Positions 24,258 to 36,599 of a stretch of DNA of 64,000 nt are shown in pieces (the first letter of the stretch is position 1; the number at the start of each line of letters is the position of its first letter). The notes beneath the pieces were generated by a model. That model was not told the DNA's origin. It made no database searches and saw only the letters and a program-made list of their open reading frames with translations. The stretch is taken from the NCBI GenBank assembly GCA_021397835.1, contig JAJFZO010000049.1:3849001-3913000 (forward strand). Direction: 5' to 3'. Made by a program: the position numbers and the translations under genes. The DNA comes from Moringa oleifera (taxonomy: Eukaryota > Streptophyta > Magnoliopsida > Brassicales > Moringaceae).

Positions 24258-27211
24258 GGCCAATTGCCTATTCCCTTCTCTTTAAGTCTTCAAGAGTGAA
24301 ACCGCTCAGATGAATGGAGGGTTTTCCTTTTTCCTCGGGCAAGGGACTGACAGACTTCTTAAGCTAACACTTCTATGGATGGATGCAAGAATCTCTAGCC
24401 ACCCATTTCTGGGTCTCTATTGTTTAATTCTCATCAGGTTTGTTGTTTTGGGTAGTTCTACTTTCGGGTTTTCTATGTATGGTCATGTGCTTCCATAAGT
24501 TGGCAGTGGAGCTATTGACAATAGCCAGCCACTTCTGGGCAGAATATAGCTTCACAAATCATCCTAGTTATCAGTTGTAACTTTCATTGTGATTTCAAAA
24601 CGATGCCCAAAGGCTTTCTATAGACACAGGAATAAAAGGGATTATATCTACCAATGTTCATAGTTCAATAAGAGATGATTCATTGACTTCTTGGGAGGAA
24701 AGTGCCTTTTGCTATGTTAAGTACCGAAATGCTGCAATACTAATCAGCAGGGAAGAAAGTGTATGGTAAACAATGATTCGTGGCCTCATTGAACTGCACT
24801 CATAAAAGGTAGAGAAGTACTTGCTCATGAAACAACGCATAAATAATGGATTCAATGAACAATGAGAAGTGCCCAGAAAAGTGAACTTAAAGCACATAGA
24901 AGCCGCATCAAATGCGTAGCAGCATCTTAGTTACATGATAGTGCAAAAGTGAAATCACACTTACGAATCAGTAATTGCTTACTGAGAGGTCAAAAGAAAA
25001 GTGATGGGTTACTTTCTTGTTAAAGCTGGTTGTACTGCCTCATTTGGCACCTTTTTCTACAGTTCACTAAGTCCAAAACAGACTGCCTCCACTAAGCTGC
25101 TTCCCATGAGAGTGCTTGCTTACAAATCCCCTACAGAAGCATTGCTCTTTTTGTCTAGTCTACCAAGACTGCTCCAATGGATAGTTTCTGCAGCTCATAT
25201 CGAGGAAAGAATTAAAGTGCCCTTTAGACCCAGATGGAGCCATGAAAAACCCTATCCGCAAAGAAGTGCCCCGAGGACACAGTTGGCCACCACCTAGCTC
25301 TTATTCTTCATGAAATCATTGCCAGTCTTTTTTATCAGGACCAACTTTTTCTATTAGAGCCATCCTAATTCAAATTTTACTGGGCATGGTTCCATCATTG
25401 GTATATCTAGCTTGTTCCTTTCTAGTGAACAGATGAACTATTGCCCATGTTACAAGAAGGATTTCCCATTTATTAGTTTGTTTCAACAATTTATGTTTAT
25501 GATGCATGCATGCAGTTTTCTCCGCTCATGGATATTTTACTTTCAAGCTATTCTCTGTAAATTTTCTTTCACTTTTGTTAATCATGAAAAGGTGACGGTA
25601 ATACCAGATAGAAGCGTTATATGCATGAAAGCTGTGAGGATATATATATATATAAGAGTACCGAGAAGATGTGTTTTAAGGGAAAGATATGGCTACGATT
25701 CTATGGATGATTTAGTTTCTGAATTATTGTAAAGATAATACTTCCAAGAGGATATTGGAGGACATCATGATGGCACGCTAGGTGCTCCACCTAGTCATGG
25801 CAAAACAAAACTGAGAAAGAAAGAGAGAGAATTAAGAAAGAAGAAAAGCTTATTTCATTTTCTCGAGCATCATCAGAGATTTTCCAGGTATGGAAGAAAA
25901 AACAACACTACGCACTACAGTTTGGCTAGATTTGTCATCTTGGGCAGAAAAGAGAGCATCAGCAGAGGTCCACGTATCTATCACCAGTTCAAGAAAGATG
26001 GTAATATTGAACTGATGCGGCAAGCACCAACTTTGTTGAATGCACATGTTAAATAAAAGAGGTTGATCATGACATCACTTAGTATAATTAAATCTCCATT
26101 TGGATAAGGATATTTAATGCTTACATGATGAATTAAGTTCCTTCCAGCATCTCGAATTCCATGGATGGTTGAGATTAATATTGTTTCTTCCTTTGCATCA
26201 ATAGGTCTTAAGCACATGGATCCCACCGCTAAAAAGAGGCTTGAATTCCTTCTAATCCAATCTTACTTCATTCTTACCGTACTTCAGAATAACTTTATGT
26301 TTAATGGGAGCTGTGAATGATCTTTTGATACCTGCAACTTGATGTACTGATAAATGGTTTTACATTCATGATCATCCATTCATCCTATAGATCCGGCTTG
26401 TAATTAGCAAAAGGTAGCTAGCTAGGGTTTCTATTCAGCTACATGCATGGAGGAATGAAACAGGGTTTTCTTTTGCTGATTTACAACTCATATTCTCATT
26501 GTGAGATATAGATAGATCAACAGAGAGACAACAGTTACAATAAAGAAAGATATCTGATTTCCTTCCCTTTTCCCTGCTTTTTAGAAGAAAAGAAATGACC
26601 AAAAGAGCTTTAATGTGTGGATATAGTGTCACATAGAACCAGATACTGAGAATCCATATTACATACAGAACATTGAACCACGTGTATCTAAAACATGTTA
26701 CATCGCCCTCCTGAAATATCAAATTTGGACTGTATGTACTTAGGTACAACATTATAAATTATTGCATCATAACTATACTAATTAAGGAACAGTATTAATT
26801 ATATAAGAAATTGACAGTATACCCTTCAGGAAACCTGGGAAAGAACTTGAACAATGTGCTGGTAGTGATAGAAACCAAGATCAAGAATGAGATCTTTTAT
26901 CATCACGCAGGATCAGGAGTAAATGCAAGCCCTGTGACCAATTATAGAAGTTTTTGCTGATTGGAATGGAGCAAAGAGAGCTAGCTTGAGGAAGATGTTT
27001 TGGCTATTATGCAATGATCTTCTTCTTATGGCTTGCTGCTGGAGTCTCACAGTGTAATGTAAAGGTTGAGGTTATGGTTTTCAAATCAATAAAAGCTTGT
27101 GAGGGGCCACGTTATAGGTGGAATCAGCATCATTTTCTTTTCTTTTTTATTCAATGATCTGTCGAGAGAAATAAATCCATTTTCAGGTACAGAAAAAGAC
27201 GAGCTAAACTT

Positions 27212-27222
27212 ATTATATATAG
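27212..27222 (+). promoter_or_regulatory. Probable TATA box of GH3
   Basis: ATTATATATAG lies about 100 bp before the ATG at 27321. This spacing implies a 5' UTR of roughly 70 nt and argues against the in-frame ATG at 27099 as the start. Confidence 0.5.
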
Positions 27223-27320
27223 ACTCTCATTGGTCGAACACCTGCACGTTCAACACCAAAACTATTCTGACTCCTGTGCCTTTTGATTTGTTGGAGCATC
27301 TGCTTGTTTCTGTTAATAAC

Positions 27321-30141
27321 ATGGACGGGAAGAAGCTTGAGTACAAGGGTGAGGAGGCATTAAAGGAGATAGAGAAGCTAACAGCGAAAGCCGATGAAGT
27401 TCAGGAGAACATTTTGAAAGAGATCTTAACAAGAAACATGAAAACTGAGTATCTGAGTCGGTATATGAAAGGATCAAAAGGTGTCTCGGAGTTTAGACGT
27501 TCTGTACCTGTCATTACCTACAAAGATATCTATCCTTACATCCAGAGAATCGCGAATGGAGAAGACTCTTCTGTTATTACTGGTCGCCCTATAACAGAAA
27601 TGCTTTGCAGGTCACTTTCTCTCCCTTTCCTGTGTTACTTTTTCTGTAATTCTAATTAGTTGTAAGTTGATGAGGTTGTGGTTTCTGCATTTTCAGTTCA
27701 GGAACTTCAGCTGGAGAACCGAAGCTGATGCCTTCGATAGCAGAAGATTTGGAACGCCGAACCTTTCTCTATAATCTCATCATGCCAATCATGAACCAGT
27801 AGACTACCATTAATTTTCTTCTTCCTTTCTCTCTTTTTTCTTCCTTTTGTTTCAATATGATCATTTTCTTTGAAATTAGGGTTAACATATATATCCTGAG
27901 AAGAGCACTTCCAGTTCCATGCTCATATGTGGAGGCACCAAGCCAGAGAGAAGCTCCTTTCTATCTCAAAACAAAAATGTTGCAGAGAACAATTCCTGTT
28001 TTAATTTCTTCCTCTAATCATCCCGATGTAGCATTAGATATCAGTAAATCGCAAGGATATGGTTAACTATAAACAGAAGTTGCTGGAACCATTTTTGATT
28101 CTTACATATCTGTGAACACTTAATGTCCACGAAAAGATTCTTAGAATATATATAAAGCACTTCTGCAGATCTGAGCACTCATGGTAAGGTCACTTCAGCC
28201 AGTAAATGCGGGACACATCTTGCTAATTCAACAAGCTCACAGGCTGACAAGTTAATATGATTCACAGTTCATCTTAGCACTAATATATGTCTCTTATCCC
28301 CATAATGACTGCAGCATTTTCAAGCATAGGAAGTTTAACCAATATGTGACGCACCTTGTGCATTCAATACATTCAATGATGCTAACGTTGACAGTAACAT
28401 TTCCAGGTACATACCACGCCTGGACGAAGGCAAGGCAATGTATCTATATTTTGTTAAGGCAGAAATGTCGACTCCTAGTGGCTTACCAGCTCGGACAGTG
28501 CTCACCAGCTACTACAAGAGCAAGCACTTCAAGTGCCGAACACGCGATCCATTCAACGATTTCACTAGTCCAGATCAAGCCATCTTGTGCAATGACAGCA
28601 ACCAAAGCATGTACTGCCAATTGCTGGCTGGTCTGGTTCATCGTCACCAGGTTATGCGCCTGGGAGCTGTGTTCGCATCGGCCCTCCTCCGTGCCATATC
28701 TTTCCTGGAACGCAAATGGGTTCAACTATGCAATGATATTCGTACAGGGCAGCTAGACCTTATGATCACTGACCGTGGATGCAGATCATCAATGTTAAAC
28801 CTCCTGTCGTCCCCAGATCCGAGCCTAGCCGATGAAATCGAGGACATATGTAGCCGTCCATCATGGAAGGGAATCCTGTGTCACCTTTGGCCTAGAGCTA
28901 AGTACATTGAGGCAGTGGTCACCGGCTCCATGGCACAATACATTCCCGCACTTAACTATTACAGTGAAGGGAAGTTGCCTTTGGTGTGCACCATGTATGC
29001 TTCATCTGAGTGTTACTTTGGCATCAACTTGAAACCCTTATGTGACCCTGCCAAGGTGGCCTTCACCCTCTTGCCTAACATGGGTTATTTCGAATTTTTG
29101 CCCCTGGGAGAGAACGGGATGCTGTCATTTGAGGTAAATGAAGAGGAGGAGGTGCCCATCGATGGGATCGTAAATTTGGTGAATGTTAAACTCGGCTCTT
29201 ACTATGAGTTGGTGGTCACTACTTTTGCTGGTAAGAATATATCCTTGTCACTGAGGGCCTCTCTTTTCCTTCTGTTAGAGTCCCTAAAAGGTTCTTTATG
29301 TTTCCACTTTCAAATGAATATATATCTAGATACTCCTAAAAGAATCTGAGATCTCACCTTGCATCCCCAAAATCTATAGCTTCTTAATGAATTAACTTTA
29401 GGATATAATGTATATCATGCAAAAACATTCTTAAATTATCTCAATTGATTCAACGATATTTTTGTTATTTGATATATATATATATATATACACACACATA
29501 TATATTGGTTAATTCCTGTTCATGAATTAGGGCTATGTCGTTATCGTATTGGGGATGTTCTTCAAGTGACTGGATTTCACAATAAAGCACCACAATTCCG
29601 ATTCATCTGTAGGAGAAATGTTCTTCTAAGCATTGACAACGACAAAACCAACGAGGAAGATCTTCACAAGAGCGTGACAGCAGCCAAGAAACTACTAGAA
29701 CCCTACAACGCGCTGCTTGTGGAGTACACTAGTTATGCAGATACGTCATCCGTGCCGGGGCACTACGTCCTCTTTTGGGAAATTCAGTACCACGAATCAA
29801 CAGCTGAGGACTCCTCAGCCACTCCAATCGACGCAAAGTTGCTGCAAGATTGCTGCGTCGCCGTTGAAGAAGAACTTGATTCTGTGTACAGGCAGTGCCG
29901 TGCCAAGGAAAATTCTGTAGGGCCGCTTGAGATACGTGTGGTGCAGCCGGGCACATTCGAGGCACTGATGGATTTGTTTATCAGCCAAGGCGGATCAATG
30001 AATCAGTATAAGACCCCGAGGTGCATCAAGTGTAGTAGTGCTCTCAAGTTGCTGAATGCTCATGTGACAGCATCCTTCTTTAGCCCTAGAGATCCCACAT
30101 GGGTTCCTTCCAATGGTGCCAATAAAAGAAATGGGAATTGA
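27321..30141 (+). CDS. GH3: GH3 acyl-acid amido synthetase (group II, GH3.9-like)
   Basis: Four exons: 27321-27610, 27697-27798, 28407-29230, 29531-30141, giving 1827 nt and 608 residues. GH3 enzymes adenylate a carboxylic hormone (auxin in most group II members) and couple it to an amino acid, lowering the free hormone pool. Seen: ATP motif 1 [13 protein letters not shown] from residue 97, motif 2 [11 protein letters not shown] from about residue 328, motif 3 [19 protein letters not shown] from about residue 410, and a [18 protein letters not shown] hinge into the C-terminal lid domain. Motif 1 has Pro where many members have Arg or Lys (GERK). The [13 protein letters not shown] stretch suggests a GH3.9-type protein; this placement is from memory. 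The start at 27321 fits family N-termini ([14 protein letters not shown]). Intron 3 holds a TA/CA microsatellite at about 29474-29506. Confidence 0.93.
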
Positions 30142-32834
30142 CCATATCTGAGCTTCGTTTTTGTTGATTTTCTTGATATTGAAATATTAGTCGTAGTTTC
30201 AAGGGTGTTGCCAGGATGGAGCACTAGGGCACAGCAGTCCGTGAGGTGTGGACATGTAGCATGTGTCTGGCTTACGTTGGTGAACCTATGTTTCTTGTCT
30301 CTTGCTCTAGTATTTCTAAGCAAATATTAATCTTTGACTAAAACATGTGGCATTAATATATGCATAATTGAAAGGAATAGGAGCTCGTTGGTTAATTTCT
30401 CATATTAATTAGAACAAAGAAAGTTGAATTGACTATTGGGTATATTCAAATTAATTAACATGAGGAGCACCATCGATGGATCGGCCACAGTCCTTGGGGC
30501 ACCAATTATTCCATGTCTTTTGAGCTAAACCAATGAAGACTTGTGAAGCTGACATTATTTTTTCGTCTGGTTGACAAATATGGATCACTTTCTTTGATTA
30601 AGGTCCTTTAGAAGTGCATGCATGTCCCCACTGTTTTGAAATTAATTTGTGGAGTCATGCATAGATGTAGCCAATAATGAGATGAGCCCTACAGCCACGT
30701 TCAAGCGTGCCCCAACATGCGCATGCATAGATCTCTTGGATCTTTGGAGTATTTCAATGGAAATGATATGATGGATTGAGAAAGATATCCACTTTAGTTC
30801 CCCAAATTAAAGCAGCTAGCTAGCTAGCTGTCCTGGTGCATGCATGATTAATTCAACCATATCCGAATCATGTTACCTCCTGCTACCGATACTTTTTCCT
30901 TTTCTTGGTTGCTCTATATACATGTATAGTAGAACAAGATGATAAGCCAAGATGGGTATTTCGAAAACTGATGAGTTGTGAGTTTAGGAAGAGAGAAAGA
31001 ATGAAAAAGCCATAATTTAATTAATTAGTCCACTGCTCCAGTAATTTGAAACTTCAAGAATCTCAATGTATTGGCCAAAGTATTAGGAAGCATGTAAAAT
31101 AAAACCCAATTAAGCTTTAATCTAAGAGGGTGAAACATCAAAGACATGGGGCCAATATTAAATCTTGAGTTTAATTTGCTGTCTTTATGTTCCTCTCTTT
31201 AACTAGCTTCAGCTAGTAATACTTTTAATTCCTTGAAAGACTTAATTGGCTGTGTTGTATAAAGTCCGTACTTGTCATACCCACTTAGAGAAAACCTACA
31301 TGGGAAACAATTAATAAAGAGATGAAGGTGACAACCAAAGTGCCCAAGTGGGTCATGACTTCAAAAGCATGATTAAGCGGCCATAAAGGACGTATGTCAC
31401 TGGTGGGTTATTACCCCTGCAGCTTCAGGCAGGTCTCATATCTAACCTTTTTCAATGGATATGATCGTTGTTATACCATCTTAGCTTACCCTGTCTCTCT
31501 TGTTTGATGATTAATTACATTGGCTCTCATATCTATAATTTAGATGCAAATCATGAAAAGTGTGGTAGCTAATCGGACAAATTAATGTCACATGTATCCA
31601 ATCACATTAATATCTATTGTTTTAATTCACATGATCAACTTAGTAACATCAAATATACTAAATCTATGTAAAATATAATCGTAAATTTGTAACTACAATC
31701 AAAAGAAAAGTGCCCTTATTTAAACTGATCTTTGCCAACATTACTTGTTGATATTATTAAAAAAAAAACGGATAATTTGATGTTGACTCGTGAAGAAAGA
31801 TTTTTAGAATATGGTTGATGATTTTAATTTAAAAAGTTTACAAGACAAAAAAAAGGGTTAAAGGAATGGTTGCTGGTCCGATCAAGGTATCCTTCAAGAT
31901 CAAGTTCGTAATAGAATTAGCAAAGTTTGAATAAGAAGATAATAGCTCAAAGATGTCATACTGAAGTTTTTGTTTATATATTTAGACCAAAAATTACGTT
32001 GATTTTTTTGGTGAAGTATGTGTTGTTCTTGAGTGATCTTTTAATTTTGTATCTATCATTTCGATATTATTTTTTTATTGATCATATCTACTTTATGATC
32101 TAACATATTTTTTTAAAAAAAATATACCTCTTCATGAATTATGTGGTAGAAGTTCAATCGTTGTGGACTTTAACAAAAAATCTAATATAAATATATTCAT
32201 ATCAATTATTTTTAAAATTAATATATATTTTTTTAAAGTTTACAATTTTATATTAATATTTGAAATTCAAGCTATTAAGTTTTATTAAAAGATATCACAA
32301 TTGTAGGTAATATATAAAATCTTTATTTATGCACATTTTATAATCATGTATATTTAAATCAAAATAACCTTAATAACTAAAATTTTAAAAAAAAAATCTA
32401 CTAAGGAACCCAAACACCATTAATTGCATATCTATTGCGAACTAAATTGGATGGGTAAATTAAATTTGTGCTAACTTAGAAAAGATAAAATGATGCCCAA
32501 CAAGTTTGGGCTTCTAACCCAAAAAGATGAGTCCATATCAAGTTTCACCCATTTCAACCAAATTAGGTGACCAGAAAATTACAAGTTAATGGATTCTTTA
32601 GTGGGTGTTCTAAAGCAATTGGTTTTGTCTATATAAAATAAAAAACCCAAATGAGTACCTCTTCTGAATTTTGACACATCTTAACTGCCATTTATTTATA
32701 TAGTAATTGGAAGTTTGTTTAACAACAAATTATAGGCACAAATCCTAAACATTCCAGCCACTGATGATCATAACAATTTCAAAGTTGTTTGATTTATTGT
32801 GTAATGAAGCTGATCGGGGAGATCTACATATGGG
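30142..32834. other. AT-rich spacer between GH3 and the desiccation gene
   Basis: No gene was seen. The left part is the likely GH3 3' UTR. The AGCTAGCTAGCTAGCT run near 30819-30833 is a simple repeat. 31560-32400 is very AT-rich. Both neighbouring genes point into this region (convergent). Confidence 0.55.
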
Positions 32835-33949
32835 TTAACTATAACCAGTGTTGTTTAGGAGCTGTCTTGCGATCCTTCCATTTGCTCCGAGGGGAAATAA
32901 CCCGCCGGGCTGGGATTCATTGCCGGTTCCATACAGAATCCTAAGGATCTCCAGAGGCGTCCGGCTGTAGGCGAGTGATTCAGGGTCTGCAGATAAGATG
33001 TTGCTCTCCGTGCGATTCTCAGCTCCAAGTTCCGGCGGCACTATGATGCCTTCGTCTTTGATGCCACACATGGCGAGAATGTTGTTCAGTATAGAGAGAT
33101 CGTTGGTGAGCTCTGCCACCGTCAGGTTGTACGGCCGTACCATCTCGTGGGCTCTCGGGTAGAGTAGGGTTCTTATCACTGCGTCTTGTCCTGCCTCCAC
33201 ACCCAGGAGAGATGCAACCAGCTGATTCAAGAAAAACCGGAGATTAACGATTATGGTGAGAGAGAGAAATAGAGAGAGAGAGAGAGATAGGGTTCTTACA
33301 CGTCGAGAAGCGTAGTGCTCGAGGTTGGGGAGGCTGCCAACGTAGCCGACGAGACCGACGTAAGGGACAAGATAACAGACTAAGAGAAAGTTGAGAGAAT
33401 TCGCGTAAGGGTCGAATGGAGGAATCAAGTGGCGACCCACCGCCTGGTCGAAGAATCTGGCGAAGCTCTCGGCGCTGAGATCCAGAAGTGGCCTTGGGAT
33501 TCCTCCTACTCTTCTCTTAATAGCCCTGAAAAGGAAAGATTTGCGTCTGGTTTTCAACAGAGACTTCGAAGATTAATTAACTAACGTTGTCGGATGACAA
33601 GAACGATGAATGGTAAAGAAGACCTGAGATGACCGATTTCCTGGTAACCAAATTCTTGAATGATCTGGCCAGTAAGAGGATCAAGGTTGGCCATCCTAGC
33701 ACCGATAGGAGGAGGTCCGCCTTTGGCCAGAGTTGGATCGAAGGCGTCGAGCCCTACGCCATGCGCTCCATGCAAGAATAACTCCGCTTCGAGGAACTCC
33801 AGGTTCATGGCAAAATGAATCCGGTCAACATCGTCGGCCACAACGTCAAAGCAGTTAGGAGCAGCGGCAGGAGCAATGGCGGAAATCTGCCCCAGTAACG
33901 TAAGAAGAAAGAGACAGCCGAAGAAGAAAGAAGAGACAGCCATTTTCAA
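32835..33949 (-). CDS. Desiccation-related protein, PCC13-62 / ferritin-like family
   Basis: Three exons: 33949-33624, 33525-33300, 33221-32835, giving 939 nt and 312 residues, nearly the length of Craterostigma PCC13-62 (about 313). The family has a ferritin-like four-helix domain (Pfam Ferritin_2), is secreted, and is strongly induced on drying in resurrection plants. Its chemistry is not known. Seen: a signal peptide (about 1-25), DVDRIHFAMNLEFLEAELFL, GYQEIGHLRAIKRRVGGIPR, then PRPLLDLSAESFARFFDQAVG and NSLNFLLVCYLVPYVGLVGY, LLGVEAGQDAVIRTLLY, and a late ALAYSRTP-like loop (ESLAYSRTPLEILRILYGTG). An ATG two codons later is an equally possible start. Confidence 0.92.
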
Positions 33950-34017
33950 AGAGTAGAAAAACCCAACAACCCAAGTTTATATACGAGGATGCATGGTCAT
34001 GGAAGAGCCATAAGTGG

Positions 34018-34132
34018 CTTTTATAGGCAGAAGAAGACCAGTGATGCAGGGAGAGTGGTCGTGTTCCAATAGCTTTGCTGTAAATTGCAGTTCATACAAG
34101 TAACCAATCGGTGATTCATAAGTGACCACGTG
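34018..34132 (-). promoter_or_regulatory. TATA box and ABRE/G-box of the desiccation gene
   Basis: On the minus strand, CTATAAAAG lies at 34026-34018, about 70 bp before the ATG. The G-box ACACGTGG (CACGTG core 34127-34132) lies about 100 bp further upstream. This layout matches ABA-responsive promoters and the known desiccation/ABA induction of the family. A weaker TATATAA near 33975-33981 is too close to the ATG. Confidence 0.6.
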
Positions 34133-35490
34133 TAGACATGAAAGTTCTGCTATCAGTGGCTAAATTGTAAACGACCGCACGCATGACAATGATATTTCTA
34201 TCCAGAGCAGCAGAGAGAGAGAGAGAGAGAGAGAAGGCTCAATGGTGGTTTCAGTGGAAGTTGATCGGAGCTAACTATGTACTTTGTAATAAGAATGTTA
34301 ATTCTTTAATCAGCTAATTTTTTTGTTTAATTTTCTGAGTTATTTCACATCTATTCTTTAAAAATGAAAATGGTTCACTCAGTCATTTTAAAATTTTAAA
34401 ATATTTCAACTGAATATTTTATAATATAAATTCTACTTAAAATTTTTTATAAATATAAATAAATATTCAAACTATGTATCATCATAAAAGATTTCAAAGT
34501 TTTCCAATTAATATTTAAAATATTTTTTAAAATTTAATGTCAAAATTTTAAAAAAATCATAATAAATAGTAGTAAATCAAAAATTATCTAAAATTATAAC
34601 ATTGAATCGAAATAAAGTGAAAATTTTATTTGAGTTATTTTTTAAGTATATCAATAATAAAAATATGCTTAATTTTTTTTTGATAATTTTAGTTAAAATT
34701 TAATTTAATTATTTTTATCAATTAATATCTATTTGAAGACATTTTTAAATTTAAACTAAAAATTAAAATAAAAAATATTTTCTAAAATTTAAAATAATAT
34801 TTATTCAATAACATATCTAAAGTTAACTGGTGTTTCCCAATACCAGTTTTCGTCCAACAGATTTTGAAATTTTTTAACATATAATATAATTGGTTATACC
34901 TTTGCAATATTTATTCATTATTTTTTTATTCTGTATAAAATATGATAATTAATTTTAAAAATTATAAGTATGTCTTATTAATTTGATTAATTAATAAAAT
35001 AATAAAGATTAACTTTTAATTAATAATTTATTTTAGGGTTAGGTTTGAAAATATGTATACATTATAATTTCTTGTAACCAAATTAACCATAGAATTTATA
35101 TAAAAACATTTTGTTGATTATATTAATTCTCGAAAGTTAAAAAGATAGTTTTTAAACTTTATAACAAATATATTTCAATTACTGTGATATGTAAATTCTG
35201 TTGATTACATTTTGTTGATTGTTTCATTTAAGGGACTACTGCCTAAGACTATATTCACAGTAGAGTTTAAAAAGCGTTAATTGCGGTAAGAAAGTCTTGG
35301 TTTGTAGTTGAAGTTGGTGCAGCAAAGCAACAAATCTGTGACTAATTATATGATCTTGCCTAGTAAATTCAACAACTTCATTAACTAGCTTTACACTTGG
35401 GGAAGCATCTCCTAATAGCTAACCACACTTCACTGTCTAGTAGAGTTATCTGATGAACTATCAAAATCTACTATGATATCTCAGAATTTA

Positions 35491-35611
35491 GTGCTAAATC
35501 TTTTCCAAGAAAAAAACGCCAAGAGCCATTTTCCCGGGAAACAACCATGGTGCTAAATCTTTTCCAAGCAAAAAAAAAAAAACCCGGAGCCATTTTCCCG
35601 GGAAACAACCA
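35491..35611. repeat. Two-copy 59-bp tandem repeat with a 12-bp palindrome in each copy
   Basis: Copies start GTGCTAAATCTTTTCCAAG at 35491 and at 35550 and end with GGGAAACAACCA. They differ mainly in the length of an internal A-run. Each contains the perfect palindrome TTTCCCGGGAAA. Confidence 0.88.
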
Positions 35612-36230
35612 GGCAGGGCTCCTCAGTCACTTAATTATGGTGACAGATGACAGATTCATTTCCATAGTGATGCTCTGCTTACGTACAAATTAAACACTAT
35701 TATGCCATAGTATTTTTCATGTTTCTTAACATGAGATTTGAAAATTAAATTATGTATAACAATAAAATAAAATAAAATAAAGCTTACTGCAATTATTTTC
35801 TTGCAGGCAGTTGGATGGTAAGCTTAGCTTAGCCAAAAGTTGGGTTATTATGTGGGATTAATTTACCAAAAAAAAATCAAAAAACTACTAACAGATTAGC
35901 ACTTAAATGGTTGGTTCATATATGGGTCATTAATCTCCACTTTACTTTCTTAGACGAGAAAGTAAGCAGTAAGCACAAACCAAACTGAAGAACATTATCT
36001 CACAGATCTTGGTTAATCTCAGCTGAAATTAACTGATTAGTTCATAAATATATACTAGCACATATCATATTTGATCAACCTGGATCTAATTTAAATAGAG
36101 ATTATGTATTTATATATGTATTATCTACCATAATACATATATTAATCACATATACATGTCATGACTGGATCGACGAAGCACCCGATTTTATCGACCTCCA
36201 AGTTTTAACAGAATTCCGGGATACCAAACC

Positions 36231-36425
36231 CTAGGTATGGCTCCAGGATCCCAAGAACATCATAATTCTAATCGGATCTTCCGTCGGATTACTCGATCTC
36301 CGTCTCTCTTTCGGAATCAAAAATCCGTTCGCCTTTCTTACCGTTGCCGCCTTGTAAGCTCTCCGGAGCTTCTCTCCGATCGATTTCTCCGACTCGTTCA
36401 TCGGATAATCATCCTTGGATCTCAT
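36231..36425 (-). CDS. Candidate small basic protein, 64 residues, family not recognised
   Basis: A single-exon frame of 64 residues. The sequence has a basic, hydrophilic body (KLRRAYKAATVRKANGF, PKERRRSS) and a distinctive end, PIRIMMFLGSWSHT, followed by TAG. No signal peptide or membrane helix is evident. The island is clearly GC-richer than the AT-rich surroundings. A TATA box and two CACGTG cores sit at the right distances upstream on the same strand. I have an impression that the MFLGSWSHT-type end recurs in short plant proteins, but cannot name the family. The opposite strand is also open (36237-36431) but has no such promoter, so the minus strand is preferred. Confidence 0.6.
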   Translation of the reverse strand: MRSKDDYPMNESEKSIGEKLRRAYKAATVRKANGFLIPKERRRSSNPTEDPIRIMMFLGSWSHT

Positions 36426-36489
36426 CCTTGAGGATGATAATCACCTTGGCTGCTAAGATATTAGAATCGAAAGAGCTGGTGGTGTGGGC

Positions 36490-36571
36490 ATATATAGAAG
36501 AACGAAGGGTTTGTGAAGAGCGGAGATGAAATAGGGGCGAAATGTCACGTGGGAGTGGTTGGATCCACGTG
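36490..36571 (-). promoter_or_regulatory. TATA box and two G-boxes upstream of the 64-aa gene
   Basis: On the minus strand CTATATATG lies at 36498-36490, about 65 bp before the ATG at 36425. CACGTG cores lie at 36546-36551 (CCCACGTGACA context) and 36566-36571 (GACACGTGGATCC context). The order G-box pair, TATA, ATG is that of a compact stress- or light-regulated plant promoter. Confidence 0.6.
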
Positions 36572-36599
36572 TCCTATTGCCAATGGTAGATTCCTCTCT

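Larger units (their letters stand above)
23220..27320. other. Four-kb intergenic region before GH3
   Basis: No gene was recognised. Upstream of LPA1 there is a telobox-like AAAACCCTAAAACCCC at about 23840-23855. A perfect 9-bp hairpin with a 3-nt loop lies at 24237-24257. The open frame at 25001-25297 on the plus strand is somewhat GC-richer than its surroundings but matches nothing I know and has no splice-consistent extension. The right part holds the GH3 promoter. Confidence 0.5.
33950..36230. other. AT-rich intergenic DNA with a 59-bp tandem repeat
   Basis: The desiccation-gene promoter occupies the left few hundred bases. A GA microsatellite lies at about 34211-34233. 34300-35220 is extremely AT-rich with no open frames. 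A tandem repeat with CCCGGG palindromes lies at 35491-35611. No gene was seen. Confidence 0.6.

Noticed and set aside
25001..25297. 98-residue open frame in the LPA1-GH3 gap, possibly a transposon remnant
   Set aside because: No reverse transcriptase, gag or transposase motif could be read in any frame, and no flanking repeats were found.
26525..26530. GAGACA, an inverted auxin-response element, upstream of GH3
   Set aside because: A single 6-bp match nearly 800 bp from the start is expected by chance.
27099..27320. In-frame upstream extension of GH3 starting at 27099
   Set aside because: It contains the TATA-like sequence at 27212-27222 and has no GH3 similarity. The ATG at 27321 matches family N-termini.
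36237..36431. Plus-strand 64-residue frame opposite the candidate small gene
   Set aside because: It has no TATA box or other promoter signal on its strand, while the minus strand has a well-placed TATA and G-boxes. Conservation data would settle it.
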